From the IMG/VR virus record IMGVR_UViG_3300025872_000165, positions 1 through 34,297 of that record: a DNA stretch of 34,297 nt. One strand, 5' to 3'. Positions 12,682-21,456 of this stretch are shown here, one piece after another. The DNA comes from a virus. Each line of letters begins with the position of its first letter. Positions within the stretch are counted from its first letter, which is position 1. The notes below the pieces were generated by a model. The model saw nothing but the letters and a program-made list of their open reading frames with translations, ran no database searches and had not been told where the DNA came from. The translations under genes and the position numbers were made by a program.

Positions 12682-13304
12682 TTAAACTAATCTGGATAAC
12701 GCCCGAGGCTGAGAAGCTGATCGGGTACATGGCTAGGGTGAGTAACCCTGCAAATCAGGACAACGAAAATGTCGTTGGCCTCTTGAAGTACATGATCCGC
12801 AACGAGCATTGGTCGCCGTTCGAGATGGCGTCCGCGTGCTTCGAGGTCAACACAACGCGGGACATTGGCAGGCAGATCCTGCGGCATCGCAGCTTCTCGT
12901 TTCAGGAGTTCAGCCAGCGGTACGAGGATGTCAGCAAGTTGCCTGAACCTACCTTGCGCGAATGTCGCCTACAGGATATAGCGAACCGACAGAATAGCAC
13001 CGAGACGAGCGACGAAGCTTTACGTAAACGCTGGAGCCATATCCAGACTGAAATTTACGAAGCAGCTATGTCCTACTACCGCTCTGCGTTGCGTGCGGGT
13101 ATCGCCAAGGAGCAGGCCCGTGCCCTGCTGCCCGAGGGCCTGACGCCTAGCAGGATGTATATGAGCGGAACGCTTCGCTCATGGCTACACTACGTAAAGC
13201 TACGCTCCGACCCGGCGACACAGAAAGAGCATCGTCTAATTGCTCAAGAGATTGGCCGAGAGCTCGAGAAACAAGTGCCGACTATCTGGGCAGCTTACAG
13301 TTAA
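12678..13304 (+). CDS. thyX: FAD-dependent thymidylate synthase
   Basis: ThyX makes dTMP from dUMP with methylene-tetrahydrofolate, FAD and NADPH. The 208-residue length is normal. The signature RHR-x7-S is at 69-79 (RHRSFSFQEFS), followed by QRYE (80-83). Later come LPEGLTPSRMYMSGTLRSWL and VKLRSDPATQKEHR, which contribute the dUMP and flavin contacts. It is the last gene of the early unit and overlaps the previous gene by four bases. Its TAA shares a TTAA with the endolysin stop on the other strand. A phage thyX raises dTMP supply for rapid DNA synthesis. Confidence 0.95.
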   Translation: MIKLIWITPEAEKLIGYMARVSNPANQDNENVVGLLKYMIRNEHWSPFEMASACFEVNTTRDIGRQILRHRSFSFQEFSQRYEDVSKLPEPTLRECRLQDIANRQNSTETSDEALRKRWSHIQTEIYEAAMSYYRSALRAGIAKEQARALLPEGLTPSRMYMSGTLRSWLHYVKLRSDPATQKEHRLIAQEIGRELEKQVPTIWAAYS

Positions 13305-13804
13305 GACAAAAACAACGCCCGCTCGTCGTTCCGCCGCTTGACCAGACCGGGCAGCACCTTGCCACCGCCTTTGGTGAACTTCAGGAACTCCTCCGCCGCA
13401 CCCTCGTATTCGCCCCGGTTGTACTTCTTCCGCAGCGTAGACCGCTGCAGAGTGCCGAGTCCTAAGTTGAAAGCAAAAGAGACCAACCCGTCGAAATGCC
13501 CTTGACGATTAACAGCAGCAGGGCAATATCGAGCAACGCCCGACTCAAACCGGCCAAGGTCTTGAGCAAGTAGATCGTCAACTTCAGCGGGACTCCAGAC
13601 ACGATTGTCCTCCGGCTTGAGCGGGTATTCCTTGCGAACCGGGCCGGTGTACTCGCCGGTGCGAACCAGCGGCAGTCGTGCCTGATCCGGGTACAGCACA
13701 TGCCCGACACCAATCGTCCACAGATGGGCAGGGCAAAGGTACGGCTTCAACCGTACCCCTTCGTGGTGCTTTATCAGTTCTTTTGTCGCTTCAGATACTT
13801 TCAT
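13301..13804 (-). CDS. GH24 endolysin (T4-type lysozyme)
   Basis: ATG 13804 gives 167 residues, typical of phage lysozymes; a longer in-frame extension to 13849 is not needed. The catalytic region reads HHEGVRLKPYLCPAHLWTIG: Glu15-x8-Cys24-x5-Thr30, the GH24 triad with Cys in place of Asp as in many endolysins. GLVSFAFNLGLG and the basic C-terminal helices complete the fold. It cuts the glycan strands of peptidoglycan at the end of infection. There is no signal peptide, so it needs the holin upstream. It is the last gene of the leftward unit. Confidence 0.93.
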   Translation of the reverse strand: MKVSEATKELIKHHEGVRLKPYLCPAHLWTIGVGHVLYPDQARLPLVRTGEYTGPVRKEYPLKPEDNRVWSPAEVDDLLAQDLGRFESGVARYCPAAVNRQGHFDGLVSFAFNLGLGTLQRSTLRKKYNRGEYEGAAEEFLKFTKGGGKVLPGLVKRRNDERALFLS

Positions 13805-13930
13805 AGGTGATGTGCAGGATCGTCCTGCCGGGAGGCCACGGAAAGCCACATTAGGCCTTTTTGCACTGGTAGAGGATTGCCTTACAGTTTCAGTTTCCGA
13901 CCAGCCGTTGCGGGCGCACCCCGCCAGACA

Positions 13931-14416
13931 TCATTTCTTTGAAAACGCTTGCGTGCCAAACCAGAACGCGATGACGGTCGCCCAAATCTGCTGCGTGTCG
14001 TCGTCCCAAATGTAATCCAGCAATACGGTGAATTCTGTGCCCTTCTGCCAGCCGTACCAGAAACCCGCTATGTCCACCGCCACCAACAGAAAAAACAGCC
14101 CATAAGTGATCGTAGGCCGTACCAACGCACGTAGGTTAATTACCCACCGGCTTGCACCCTTGCCTAGCTCCGTGTCGTGCTGCAACAAAGCAGCGTGCGT
14201 CTGGGCCTGAGTCTGCATGGCGACCTGTTCCGTGCGAATCTCCTCGACCCGCTGCTGTGCAACAAATCCACGCTCGGCCATCGCCATGTCACGGTCATTC
14301 TGCAACCGGGCCAGTTCCAGCTCGTGCTTGTTGTCCTGCTTGGACTGGAAGAAGTCCAGCAGCTTAGGCAGGCCACCCGATGCAAAGCCCAGTAGGGTCG
14401 AGAATAGTGTCATCAT
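13931..14416 (-). CDS. Holin, GTA-holin 3TM type
   Basis: This 161-residue protein has a short amphipathic N-terminus (MMTLFSTLLGFASGGL), a charged coiled coil (26-88) and two clear membrane spans (about 100-121 and 143-158). LRALVRPTITYGLFFLLVAV followed by WDDDTQQIWATVIAFWFG is the pattern of the GTA_holin_3TM family, which forms membrane lesions to let the endolysin reach the wall. It lies directly before the endolysin. The 126-bp gap between them (13805-13930) stays open in the same frame after the TGA but has no good start, so I call no gene there. Confidence 0.85.
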   Translation of the reverse strand: MMTLFSTLLGFASGGLPKLLDFFQSKQDNKHELELARLQNDRDMAMAERGFVAQQRVEEIRTEQVAMQTQAQTHAALLQHDTELGKGASRWVINLRALVRPTITYGLFFLLVAVDIAGFWYGWQKGTEFTVLLDYIWDDDTQQIWATVIAFWFGTQAFSKK

Positions 14417-15000
14417 TTGAAAATACCTGCTCCGGGCAGCGCCCGCAGAATGGGATGGTTAGTCACATTGGCAAGCCAAATCACTAAACCGTAGCTCCCA
14501 GTCACAAGAATAATCGTGCCTAAAATCACGCCTAGAATCGTCTCGTTGCGCTGCTTCCGCTCGTATTCCGCCCGAGCCTGACGCAGCTTTTCCATCTTGA
14601 TCGCTTCGATCTGATCCTTCTTGGCCGCGTCATACGCCCGCTTCTGCTCAAGCGTCATAGCGTTGTACATCGCCCGTTCTTCGGCTTCCTGCTTCTCTTT
14701 AATCAAGACCTGACGCATCAGGGCTTGGTTAGAAGCGACCGCAGCGTTGTACTTGTCCGCAGCCTCGGATACGTCGCGCCGTGCGACCTTCTTGACGACC
14801 TTCTGATGTACCTTGCTAGGGGCTTTTTGTTCAGCCTTTTGCTCGCGTCGCTGTGCCTCTTTTTCGGCAATGGCGCGAACGTCCTCGACCAGACCGTACC
14901 CCTCGTTGATGACGCCGCGAGCCGCTTTGAGGCTCGACTCGGCAGCGTTTAGCGGATTGCTGGCCGCGCCTGCAATCTCCGAAAGTTTGTCGATAGACAT
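14413..15000 (-). CDS. Coiled-coil membrane protein of the lysis block
   Basis: This 195-residue protein has a helical N-terminus, a long charged region (41-152) rich in Lys, Glu and Ala with coiled-coil character, and one membrane helix at about 154-177 (ILGVILGTIILVTGSYGLVI), then a short tail. It overlaps the holin start by four bases (ATGA). Proteins of this build next to holins may act as spanin-like or anti-holin partners, or may be internal virion proteins. Neither is proven by sequence. Confidence 0.65.
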   Translation of the reverse strand: MSIDKLSEIAGAASNPLNAAESSLKAARGVINEGYGLVEDVRAIAEKEAQRREQKAEQKAPSKVHQKVVKKVARRDVSEAADKYNAAVASNQALMRQVLIKEKQEAEERAMYNAMTLEQKRAYDAAKKDQIEAIKMEKLRQARAEYERKQRNETILGVILGTIILVTGSYGLVIWLANVTNHPILRALPGAGIFK

Positions 15001-15015
15001 TTCATGGAAACCTCT

Positions 15016-15237
15016 CTATCGGTCTACCTTGGCTTCCAGCTTGTCAAAAATTTTGCCAAGCATGGCTTTGATCTCGTCGATGTCATGCCGGTAGTCGTCT
15101 TTTGAAACGTAAGTGTGAGGCAGATCGCGCACATCCTTATCTAACCGCTCGATGCTGCGGTAGATGCTATTCAGCACCCATCCACCGAAAAACGCGGCAA
15201 CGGCCACAGCAATATTAAAGAGTACTTGGTAATCCAT
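15016..15237 (-). CDS. Small membrane-anchored coiled-coil protein (holin/spanin-like)
   Basis: This 73-residue protein starts MDYQVLFNIAVAVAAFFGGW, with one membrane span at 5-25, and then a charged helix (IERLDKDVRDL, KDDYRHDIDEIKAML, IFDKLEAKVDR). The N-in or signal-anchor form with a coiled tail is typical of phage class II holins and inner-membrane spanin subunits. It overlaps the gene before it by one base (TAATG). With the next gene and the 3TM holin it forms a three-membrane-protein lysis cluster. Confidence 0.65.
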   Translation of the reverse strand: MDYQVLFNIAVAVAAFFGGWVLNSIYRSIERLDKDVRDLPHTYVSKDDYRHDIDEIKAMLGKIFDKLEAKVDR

Positions 15238-15626
15238 TATGAAATCACCACAGAGGATGTGCCGGTGCCATCAAGCCCAAAAAGACTCGCCCAACCCCAG
15301 ATTGCTGTGCCAGAACTATAGAGATAGACTGATGCGCTTGCGGATGTTTTAGAAACTCCACCAACCGTTACTGTGTTGAAAAACGATTGACCGGGATCAG
15401 AACCAAATCCCGATATGTGGCAAGTAGAAGAACCATCATAAGAATCAATTAAAATCAAAAGCGTGTAACCACCCGCCACACTTGTTGAAGACATTGATCC
15501 ATAGCCGCCATAATTGTAGCCATAGTAATAAATACTTGGATCAAACGGATCTACGTCGCTACCTTCCGTCATCGTTGCATCGAGAAGGACACTCGGCCCT
15601 GCACCCATCAACATTTGCGTCATCAT
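15237..15626 (-). CDS. Small Ser/Gly/Tyr-rich fibre-associated protein
   Basis: ATG 15626 gives 129 residues and overlaps the fibre stop by four bases; upstream extension uses a non-ATG start. The protein has MMTQMLMGAGPSVLL-like opening residues, a YYYGYNYGGYG patch, then beta-rich Ser/Thr/Gly sequence with few charges (VSKTSASASVYLYSSG, SLFGLDGTGTSSVVIS). This looks like a surface-exposed virion protein, perhaps a second receptor-binding tip or a fibre partner. No family is recognised. Confidence 0.6.
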   Translation of the reverse strand: MMTQMLMGAGPSVLLDATMTEGSDVDPFDPSIYYYGYNYGGYGSMSSTSVAGGYTLLILIDSYDGSSTCHISGFGSDPGQSFFNTVTVGGVSKTSASASVYLYSSGTAIWGWASLFGLDGTGTSSVVIS

Positions 15627-16756
15627 GACAGGCCAGCTCCGCTCACAATCGCTTCTGTTGCAGAGTTGAACCAAACAGTAACCAACCCATAAGCAGCAAG
15701 TGTCCTGCTGCCGGTATTACTTGTCCCTGCCTGACGAAGAGTTAGACCAGAGCCTTGCGAAATCGTGATCGCTGATGCCGAGTTGTTGTAAATGCTTAAC
15801 GCATCACCGGCAGCAAACGTACTGGCCGGAATAGTCATTGTTCCAGTTGCCGCGTAGCAATATCCACGCTCAGAAGTGGCAGCAGTTGTACCGCTTGTTG
15901 CGCTTCTGGGAACACTACGATAACCAACCTCAATGCCGCCCGATGTAGGCGTTCCAGTCAATGCAGGAGATGCCGACAAAACAACGCTTCCCGATCCGGT
16001 GCTTGACGTTACGCCAGTGCCACCATTAGCAACAGGAAGAGTTCCAGAAACATGAGTGGTAAGCCCAACCTTTCCGTAACTAGGTGCAACACCAACACCG
16101 CCCGAGATAAGCACGTTGCCTGTTGCTACGTCTGCCAGCTTGGAAAGAGCCGTGGTGCCTGATGCGTACAGAATGTCGCCAATGACGTAGGACGATTGAC
16201 CAGTTCCACCCTTGGCTGCCGTCAGCGGGGCGGTAAAAGCATTTTGGTTAACAACCTGAAACCTAGTGCCATCGTAAACAACGCTGACAACCTGACCGGA
16301 CAAAATATCGTTTGCAACAAGAGCTGTGGTTCCGTCTTTTGTAACAGCCTTTGCGCCAAGCCCGTCAATGTTTAGAGTCACTGCTCCGGTATTCGCGCCC
16401 GCTGCAACAAAGTTAAAAGCATTTCCGGCTGCATACGCAGTCAACGCAGGAGTTCCCGCTGCAACAATCGTGTCAGCGCCTGAAACAGTTATATAAGTTG
16501 CGCTTCCAGATTGCACCTGACTCAGCCGCGCTGAGTCCGTTCCAAGAGTACCAACCGCGAGATTAGTAATCTTGAAACCGCCAAGGCTAATGTTTGCCGT
16601 AGGCGTGCTTTGACCGTCTTTGCACAAAGCAGTGCTCAGGCCATTAGCAAGGTCTGCCGTAAGCGCATTAAAAGCAGTGCTGGTAATGGTGGAACCAGTA
16701 ACAACCGGCTGACCAGCGGTGTTAATGATAAACGTGCCTGAACCGTTGTACGACAT
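15623..16756 (-). CDS. Tail fibre protein
   Basis: This 377-residue protein starts MSYNGSGTFIINTAGQPVVT, a common opening in short-tail fibre proteins. It is rich in Gly, Ser, Thr and Ala, with GGFKITNLAVGTLGTDSARL (a neck or attachment motif seen in many fibres), and LTAAKGGTGQSSYVIGDILY and LPVANGGTGVTSS, which are beta-prism-like repeats shared with the other fibre. The end (SGTMTIPASTF-like, then TVWFNSATEAIVSGAGLS) is the receptor-facing domain. It should bind host surface sugars or proteins. It is the last large virion gene before lysis. Confidence 0.85.
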   Translation of the reverse strand: MSYNGSGTFIINTAGQPVVTGSTITSTAFNALTADLANGLSTALCKDGQSTPTANISLGGFKITNLAVGTLGTDSARLSQVQSGSATYITVSGADTIVAAGTPALTAYAAGNAFNFVAAGANTGAVTLNIDGLGAKAVTKDGTTALVANDILSGQVVSVVYDGTRFQVVNQNAFTAPLTAAKGGTGQSSYVIGDILYASGTTALSKLADVATGNVLISGGVGVAPSYGKVGLTTHVSGTLPVANGGTGVTSSTGSGSVVLSASPALTGTPTSGGIEVGYRSVPRSATSGTTAATSERGYCYAATGTMTIPASTFAAGDALSIYNNSASAITISQGSGLTLRQAGTSNTGSRTLAAYGLVTVWFNSATEAIVSGAGLS

Positions 16757-16761
16757 TTGAT

Positions 16762-18501
16762 TTATTCCTGAGTGTTTCTTCTAGACATCAAATCAGCCAT
16801 GCGCTGCGCTTTTTCCGCCTCTAGCAAGCCCTGCAAAGTTCGATCATCCAATGGCCTGCCAGCAGCGGTTTTTTGCCAACCATAGCCGCCTCTTGCCAAG
16901 GTACGCCCGGTTTTTGTTCCAACGAGACCGGCAGCAAGCAATCCAGCAGGAATCGCTTTAACCCCAGTACCTAAAACGCCAGCAGTTGCCAACAGTGGAG
17001 CCAATCTTGCGCCTGTCTGCGGCAAAGTTTGAGCAGTTACCGACTTTCCAGCTTCAACCAATGGACGCAACGGACTGCCGCCGCCTCTAGCATAAACACC
17101 TTGATCCGCTGATTGTTTGATGGATCGTTCTACCTGAGGCAACGTAAAATCTTCTCCACCTTTGAATATAGCGTTTTCTAGCGTTTTGTAATTTGCATAT
17201 TTAGCGTCAACAGCTCTTAAATTGTCCATCAAATTAGGAGGCAATTGAGAATCAAGCGTTTTTGTTACAACATCTTCAGCATTTTCTAGTAATTCACGTT
17301 TTGCAGAAGCATCGTTATCTGTGGGCTTTATTTTCCTAATTTGCAAACGTATTGCAGACCTTATATTTAATAGGTCTTCGCTATTTTTTATTGGCTTAGT
17401 AAGTTGATCTTTTAACCAGTTATTGACACTTGATCGAGTATCTGCGGTAGCCATTACAGACTTAGAGTTGACAACCGATTGAAGCTCTTTATCCATGCGA
17501 ACATTTTGACCAACATTAACTATTACAGGCTTGCCGTTTTGCAATACCAACGGAAAACCATGAACTGTTTTATATGCAGGATCAAAACTATCATATGCAG
17601 CATCAAGCATTTCAGATACTTTTGTTGATTTCGGAATTACTGCATTGGGCGCAGCAGATTCTTGAATCAATGCGTGCCTCAAGTCTTCCTCAACTTGATT
17701 TTTTGGCGCTTTAATAATTTGACCAATTACCGGCACATTTTCAAAAGCAGTTTCTAATTGGTCAAAAAACCCACCTTTTCTTATTTGGCCGGGAGTTAAA
17801 TCCATGCCTCTATTCAGCAAAAACTGAGCTTCAGGTGTCGGAGTTATTCCGCGCATTGATTTCAATACGGCAGCACCACCAGCAGGTGCAACACCACCAG
17901 CAAGGGCAGCAGCCAATTGAGCGCCACGCCCTCCACCCGACTCTCTAACAATCCCAGATGCGAGCGGAGATGCAACGGCAGGAGCAAACGCACCTTTAAC
18001 AGAGGACAGAATTTCTCCGACTCTTTGCGCGGCAGGTGCAGCAAATTTTGTCAAAGCTTGACCAGCACCCAGCCCGCCAATAGCACCGCCAATCCCTTGC
18101 TGAATGTCGCCAACAACTCTTTCAGTTGCATCTTTAGGCTGAAGCTCACGGCCGCCGAGTTGCTCCATGCCCTGAATAAAACTCTCCGCAGGCTTCATAA
18201 ACTGCGGAGAAGGCTTGCCGCCAACAAGGTAAGCGGCAGCATCATAAATTCGTGCAGGCGTGTCTGTGATTAGACCAGCAGTGCCAACAACGCCTTCTGC
18301 AAGGTTTTTTCCAAGGATTCCAACTTGGCGCATGGCTTCTCGGCCATAGCGCATAGCTTGGTTGCTAAACGTGTCTACCGCGCTTGGTGTTGCAGCAGAT
18401 TTTTGACCTGCTTGAACGCCTCCAAATTCCTTTGCAATTTCGTCGTAGTTAACGCCGCCAAATTGCTTTGCAATGGCGTCATAATCTTGTTGATTAGCCA
18501 T
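16762..18501 (-). CDS. Internal virion (ejection-type) protein, 579 residues
   Basis: This Ala/Gln/Gly-rich protein begins with two repeats, YDAIAKQFGG (7-16) and YDEIAKEFGG (19-28). A long central part has helices and many small residues (LAAALAGGVAPAGGAAVLKS), and the C-terminus reads LLEAEKAQRMADLMSRRNTQE-like. Short-tailed phages carry such large internal proteins, ejected to build a channel across the cell envelope. No enzymatic motif is seen. It overlaps the preceding 470-residue gene by one base. Role is inferred from composition and place among tail genes. Confidence 0.7.
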   Translation of the reverse strand: MANQQDYDAIAKQFGGVNYDEIAKEFGGVQAGQKSAATPSAVDTFSNQAMRYGREAMRQVGILGKNLAEGVVGTAGLITDTPARIYDAAAYLVGGKPSPQFMKPAESFIQGMEQLGGRELQPKDATERVVGDIQQGIGGAIGGLGAGQALTKFAAPAAQRVGEILSSVKGAFAPAVASPLASGIVRESGGGRGAQLAAALAGGVAPAGGAAVLKSMRGITPTPEAQFLLNRGMDLTPGQIRKGGFFDQLETAFENVPVIGQIIKAPKNQVEEDLRHALIQESAAPNAVIPKSTKVSEMLDAAYDSFDPAYKTVHGFPLVLQNGKPVIVNVGQNVRMDKELQSVVNSKSVMATADTRSSVNNWLKDQLTKPIKNSEDLLNIRSAIRLQIRKIKPTDNDASAKRELLENAEDVVTKTLDSQLPPNLMDNLRAVDAKYANYKTLENAIFKGGEDFTLPQVERSIKQSADQGVYARGGGSPLRPLVEAGKSVTAQTLPQTGARLAPLLATAGVLGTGVKAIPAGLLAAGLVGTKTGRTLARGGYGWQKTAAGRPLDDRTLQGLLEAEKAQRMADLMSRRNTQE

Positions 18502-19913
18502 TATTGCGTTCCTACTCTTTGCTTGAATGCAGCAGCTTGTTCAGGTGTTGAAAAAACATAAGTTTTACCATTAGGCGCAACCACAGTGTTTCCAGCGGAC
18601 GAAACCGGCTGATTAAAATTTGGAATTGTAGGTGGCGCAGGCGTTCCATAATATGGATTACTTCTGCTTAATTCGCCCTGCAAAAACTCAATGTTTGCTT
18701 TCTTTGTGTCATACAAATTTCGCAAAAGGGATTCTGTAACTTGTGGGTTTTGCAATTTAGAAGGGTCGCCGCCCAAAGCAGACATAATCCTTTGAGCATC
18801 TTGCTCTGTAACAACGCCCGGCCCAACAATGTCAGTCCTAAACAGACCAACTAATCCTTGCACTTGTCCTTTTGCCAACTGCGTGGCCAATTCTTCAGCT
18901 TTTAATGGATTGCCAAAAAAATTCTTGGCATTTGCAGAGATTTGGTCAGCAAGACGGGAAAATCCGACATTCATGTCTTTAACAGTTGAAAAATAATTAT
19001 TCAACTGACTCAAAGCATTTTTGTCTCTTTCAATTTCTTGTCTGTATTTAATAAATTGAGATTGCGACAGCGGAGCGGCAACGCCCGCAGTAGTTGGCCG
19101 CGCATCCGGCGGGATGGGCTTTCTTCCTGTCGGAGTATCGTAATAATACTTTCCGTTTTCAAAAACGGACGCAACAATTTGACCAGTAGGCAATGCAAAG
19201 ATTTCTCCTTTACTTGCCTTTGACCCGTCTTGTTTGTCTGCTGCCAAATCAATTTGAGCAAGCCTTCTGCGTTGATATTCAGTCATCTCTGGCTGTTCTT
19301 TCATAACCAAATATGCCGGATTTCCTGTTTCGCGGTAATTGGCAATATCAGATTGTGTAACATCAACATCTTTCATGTTGATTGGCGCAAACGATCCCTT
19401 GGGCGCTTCAGGCTTTTGCGTATAAAGCAGCTGTGCCAGCTGCTGTTGGTAAGGCCCAACGCCAGCGCCAAGTGCTTTGGGCAAAAGATATGATTTGATT
19501 TCCGATTCACTTGCAGGGCTTACAAGCTGTGTTTGATCCAACCCGCCCGGAGTGGATGAAGGAACCCGCCTTACATTTAGCTCACGAAGCGTAGTGTCAT
19601 TTTGCGCTATCGGCAATTCAACGGTTGGACGACCAAATTCCTCAGCCATCTGCCTTGCCGCAGCAATATCTTGTTGCTCGAGAGCAGCACGCTTACTGGC
19701 AACGTCAGATAGCTGCCTTGACGACATATAAGACCTAAGCAGCTTGCTCAACCCGGCAACAGGGGACACCGGCAGCACAATCCCACCAGCAGATTGCGTC
19801 TGGATAGGCTCCATTGCCTGCTGTTGCATTAGCTCTGCCATCCGTTGACGGCGATCAAGCTCCGCAGCTTGCTGGCTGTACGAGCTAGGCGTAATAAATT
19901 TGACGTTTGGCAT
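18501..19913 (-). CDS. Internal virion (ejection-type) protein, 470 residues
   Basis: ATG 19913 (MPNVKFITPSSYSQQAAELD) is chosen because the longer form overlaps the upstream gene. The N-terminal helices carry QAAELDRRQRMAELMQQQ, followed by a proline-rich middle and a long helical end (IEFLQGELSRSNPYYGTPAPP). It matches no enzyme. With its neighbours it forms a set of three large Ala/Gln-rich proteins, as in the P22 gp7/gp16/gp20 and T7 gp14/gp15/gp16 sets. The leader before the ATG is A/T-rich without a clear ribosome site, so translation may depend on the gene before it. Confidence 0.65.
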   Translation of the reverse strand: MPNVKFITPSSYSQQAAELDRRQRMAELMQQQAMEPIQTQSAGGIVLPVSPVAGLSKLLRSYMSSRQLSDVASKRAALEQQDIAAARQMAEEFGRPTVELPIAQNDTTLRELNVRRVPSSTPGGLDQTQLVSPASESEIKSYLLPKALGAGVGPYQQQLAQLLYTQKPEAPKGSFAPINMKDVDVTQSDIANYRETGNPAYLVMKEQPEMTEYQRRRLAQIDLAADKQDGSKASKGEIFALPTGQIVASVFENGKYYYDTPTGRKPIPPDARPTTAGVAAPLSQSQFIKYRQEIERDKNALSQLNNYFSTVKDMNVGFSRLADQISANAKNFFGNPLKAEELATQLAKGQVQGLVGLFRTDIVGPGVVTEQDAQRIMSALGGDPSKLQNPQVTESLLRNLYDTKKANIEFLQGELSRSNPYYGTPAPPTIPNFNQPVSSAGNTVVAPNGKTYVFSTPEQAAAFKQRVGTQ

Positions 19914-19929
19914 TTTATTAAATTTAAAG

Positions 19930-21456
19930 TTAGGAATAAGGTCTAAATCCGAGTCCGTATTCGCCAGATGTAAATACTCCACCTCCTTGATAAGTTCCGG
20001 GGAGTGGATCGCCTTCAACTAGCTCATATTGTTGAGGCGGCAAATTTCCATATGCGTCCATGTCAGCAATTGTTTGCATAATTGGTTCCCAATGATAACC
20101 GGGAGGCGGTCTATCTATGTATTGTTTTCCTCCCTCTTTGCCTAACGCATCAATTATAAAAGGGATTGATAACAAGCCCGCAGCAGTAGCAGCAGTTCCA
20201 AGCGCTCCAAGACCTCCGCCAACAGCAGTGCTACCAATGTTAGCCGCGCCACCCGTCGCTGCTGGAGAAACGCCCGTTCCAATTCCGCTCATCAACCCAG
20301 ATGTATTAAGAGCGCCGCTACTAAGCAACCCGCTAGCGTCAGACACAAGCACTTGTCCTGCAGGTGCAAGTGCAGCATTCAACCCAGCAGCAGCAGCGGG
20401 AACACCAGCAGCCATTGCTCCAAAGGAACCGCTAGAAGTCGGCGCATTTCCAGCATTAACATTTGTCGGCCCTTGCTGTGACGCAGGGAGCGACGAATTA
20501 GGGACATCCAGAGGCGCAGACTTATCAAATCCAAGCAATCCGCCAACCTTAGACCCAAGCTTGCTTACGGCTTTCTGACCAAGCTCAGACCCCAAAGCAG
20601 CGCCGCCAAGCTCATACAGCCCAGCCGTGTTTGCGTTTTGCTGCGCCATTTGAGCGTTGTACCTGTTAAGCGCATCTGCTGCTTCCTGAGCTGACGCATT
20701 AAACAAGGGCGCAGGCTGATAAGTCGTGCCTTGGAACGAAGGCAGGTTAGGCATCGTGATCGGAGCAACGTCCCTCAAGGCTGCGTACTCCCTCAGCGGC
20801 TGATTACGCAGAGCAAGCTCTCGGTTAAGCGCCTGCTCGCTGGCGGTGTTGCCAAACTGAGCATTAGCCAGCGCCTGCCTGTATTCCTGTTCCTGAGCGC
20901 CAAGATCAACATTCAAGCCCTGCAACGCTGCCTGCAGCCTTAGATCGTTTTCGTTTTGACCAAGCTCCGTCATCATGTTGCGGTAGGCTTCTGTGCCCTG
21001 AGCAACGCCCTGATTGGCAAGCTCCTGCAGTCTTGATTGACGAGCTTGCGCTAATGTTGGCTCGAGGCGCGAAAGCATGGCCTGTTGAGCAGTCATCCCA
21101 CCACCAACCGGCATCTTTGTGTAATCGCCAATTCTGGTTTGCACTCCCGGCCCAGAGTACGCAAATGGCGTTGCCATCGTCCTTGCAACATTCCCAGCGG
21201 CGGTTTCACCGGCCCCAGAGATAGACACATCCGAACGCTGCTGCGCCTCAAGCGCACGCTGAGACTCAGGCGTCAACCGCTGGGTGACGGTAGGAACGCC
21301 ATCTCTCCAAGTAACCTCTTGACCGCCTAGCGGCCCGGTTACATTGGGATTACTCATCATGGCATTCTGTATTGCCGTTGAACGGTTTTCTGCGCCCTGC
21401 GTTCGTGCTGCGCCCGTGTAGTCCGTAGCAGGAGGTGCCGCCGTGCTTTTACCCAT
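19930..21456 (-). CDS. Internal virion protein, 508 residues, Ala/Gly-rich
   Basis: This protein begins MGKSTAAPPATDYTGAARTQ and has a long helical region (roughly 70-290: QRALEAQQRSD, then LQAALQGLNVDLGAQEQEYR) with many Gln and Ala. A glycine/alanine-rich stretch with a hydrophobic segment (LGTAATAAGLLSIPFIIDAL, about 405-425) follows, and it ends in a Tyr/Pro-rich tail. Such proteins are injected with the genome and can insert in membranes. It overlaps the GNAT gene by 8 bases. Ejection role is inferred. Confidence 0.7.
   Translation of the reverse strand: MGKSTAAPPATDYTGAARTQGAENRSTAIQNAMMSNPNVTGPLGGQEVTWRDGVPTVTQRLTPESQRALEAQQRSDVSISGAGETAAGNVARTMATPFAYSGPGVQTRIGDYTKMPVGGGMTAQQAMLSRLEPTLAQARQSRLQELANQGVAQGTEAYRNMMTELGQNENDLRLQAALQGLNVDLGAQEQEYRQALANAQFGNTASEQALNRELALRNQPLREYAALRDVAPITMPNLPSFQGTTYQPAPLFNASAQEAADALNRYNAQMAQQNANTAGLYELGGAALGSELGQKAVSKLGSKVGGLLGFDKSAPLDVPNSSLPASQQGPTNVNAGNAPTSSGSFGAMAAGVPAAAAGLNAALAPAGQVLVSDASGLLSSGALNTSGLMSGIGTGVSPAATGGAANIGSTAVGGGLGALGTAATAAGLLSIPFIIDALGKEGGKQYIDRPPPGYHWEPIMQTIADMDAYGNLPPQQYELVEGDPLPGTYQGGGVFTSGEYGLGFRPYS

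Noticed and set aside
13805-13930. In-frame open stretch after the holin TGA leading into the endolysin, with a LAGC lipobox-like spot
   Set aside because: There is no start codon before the LAGC and the stretch is only 42 codons, which can stay open by chance in this composition. An Rz1-like lipoprotein or a readthrough fusion is not supported.
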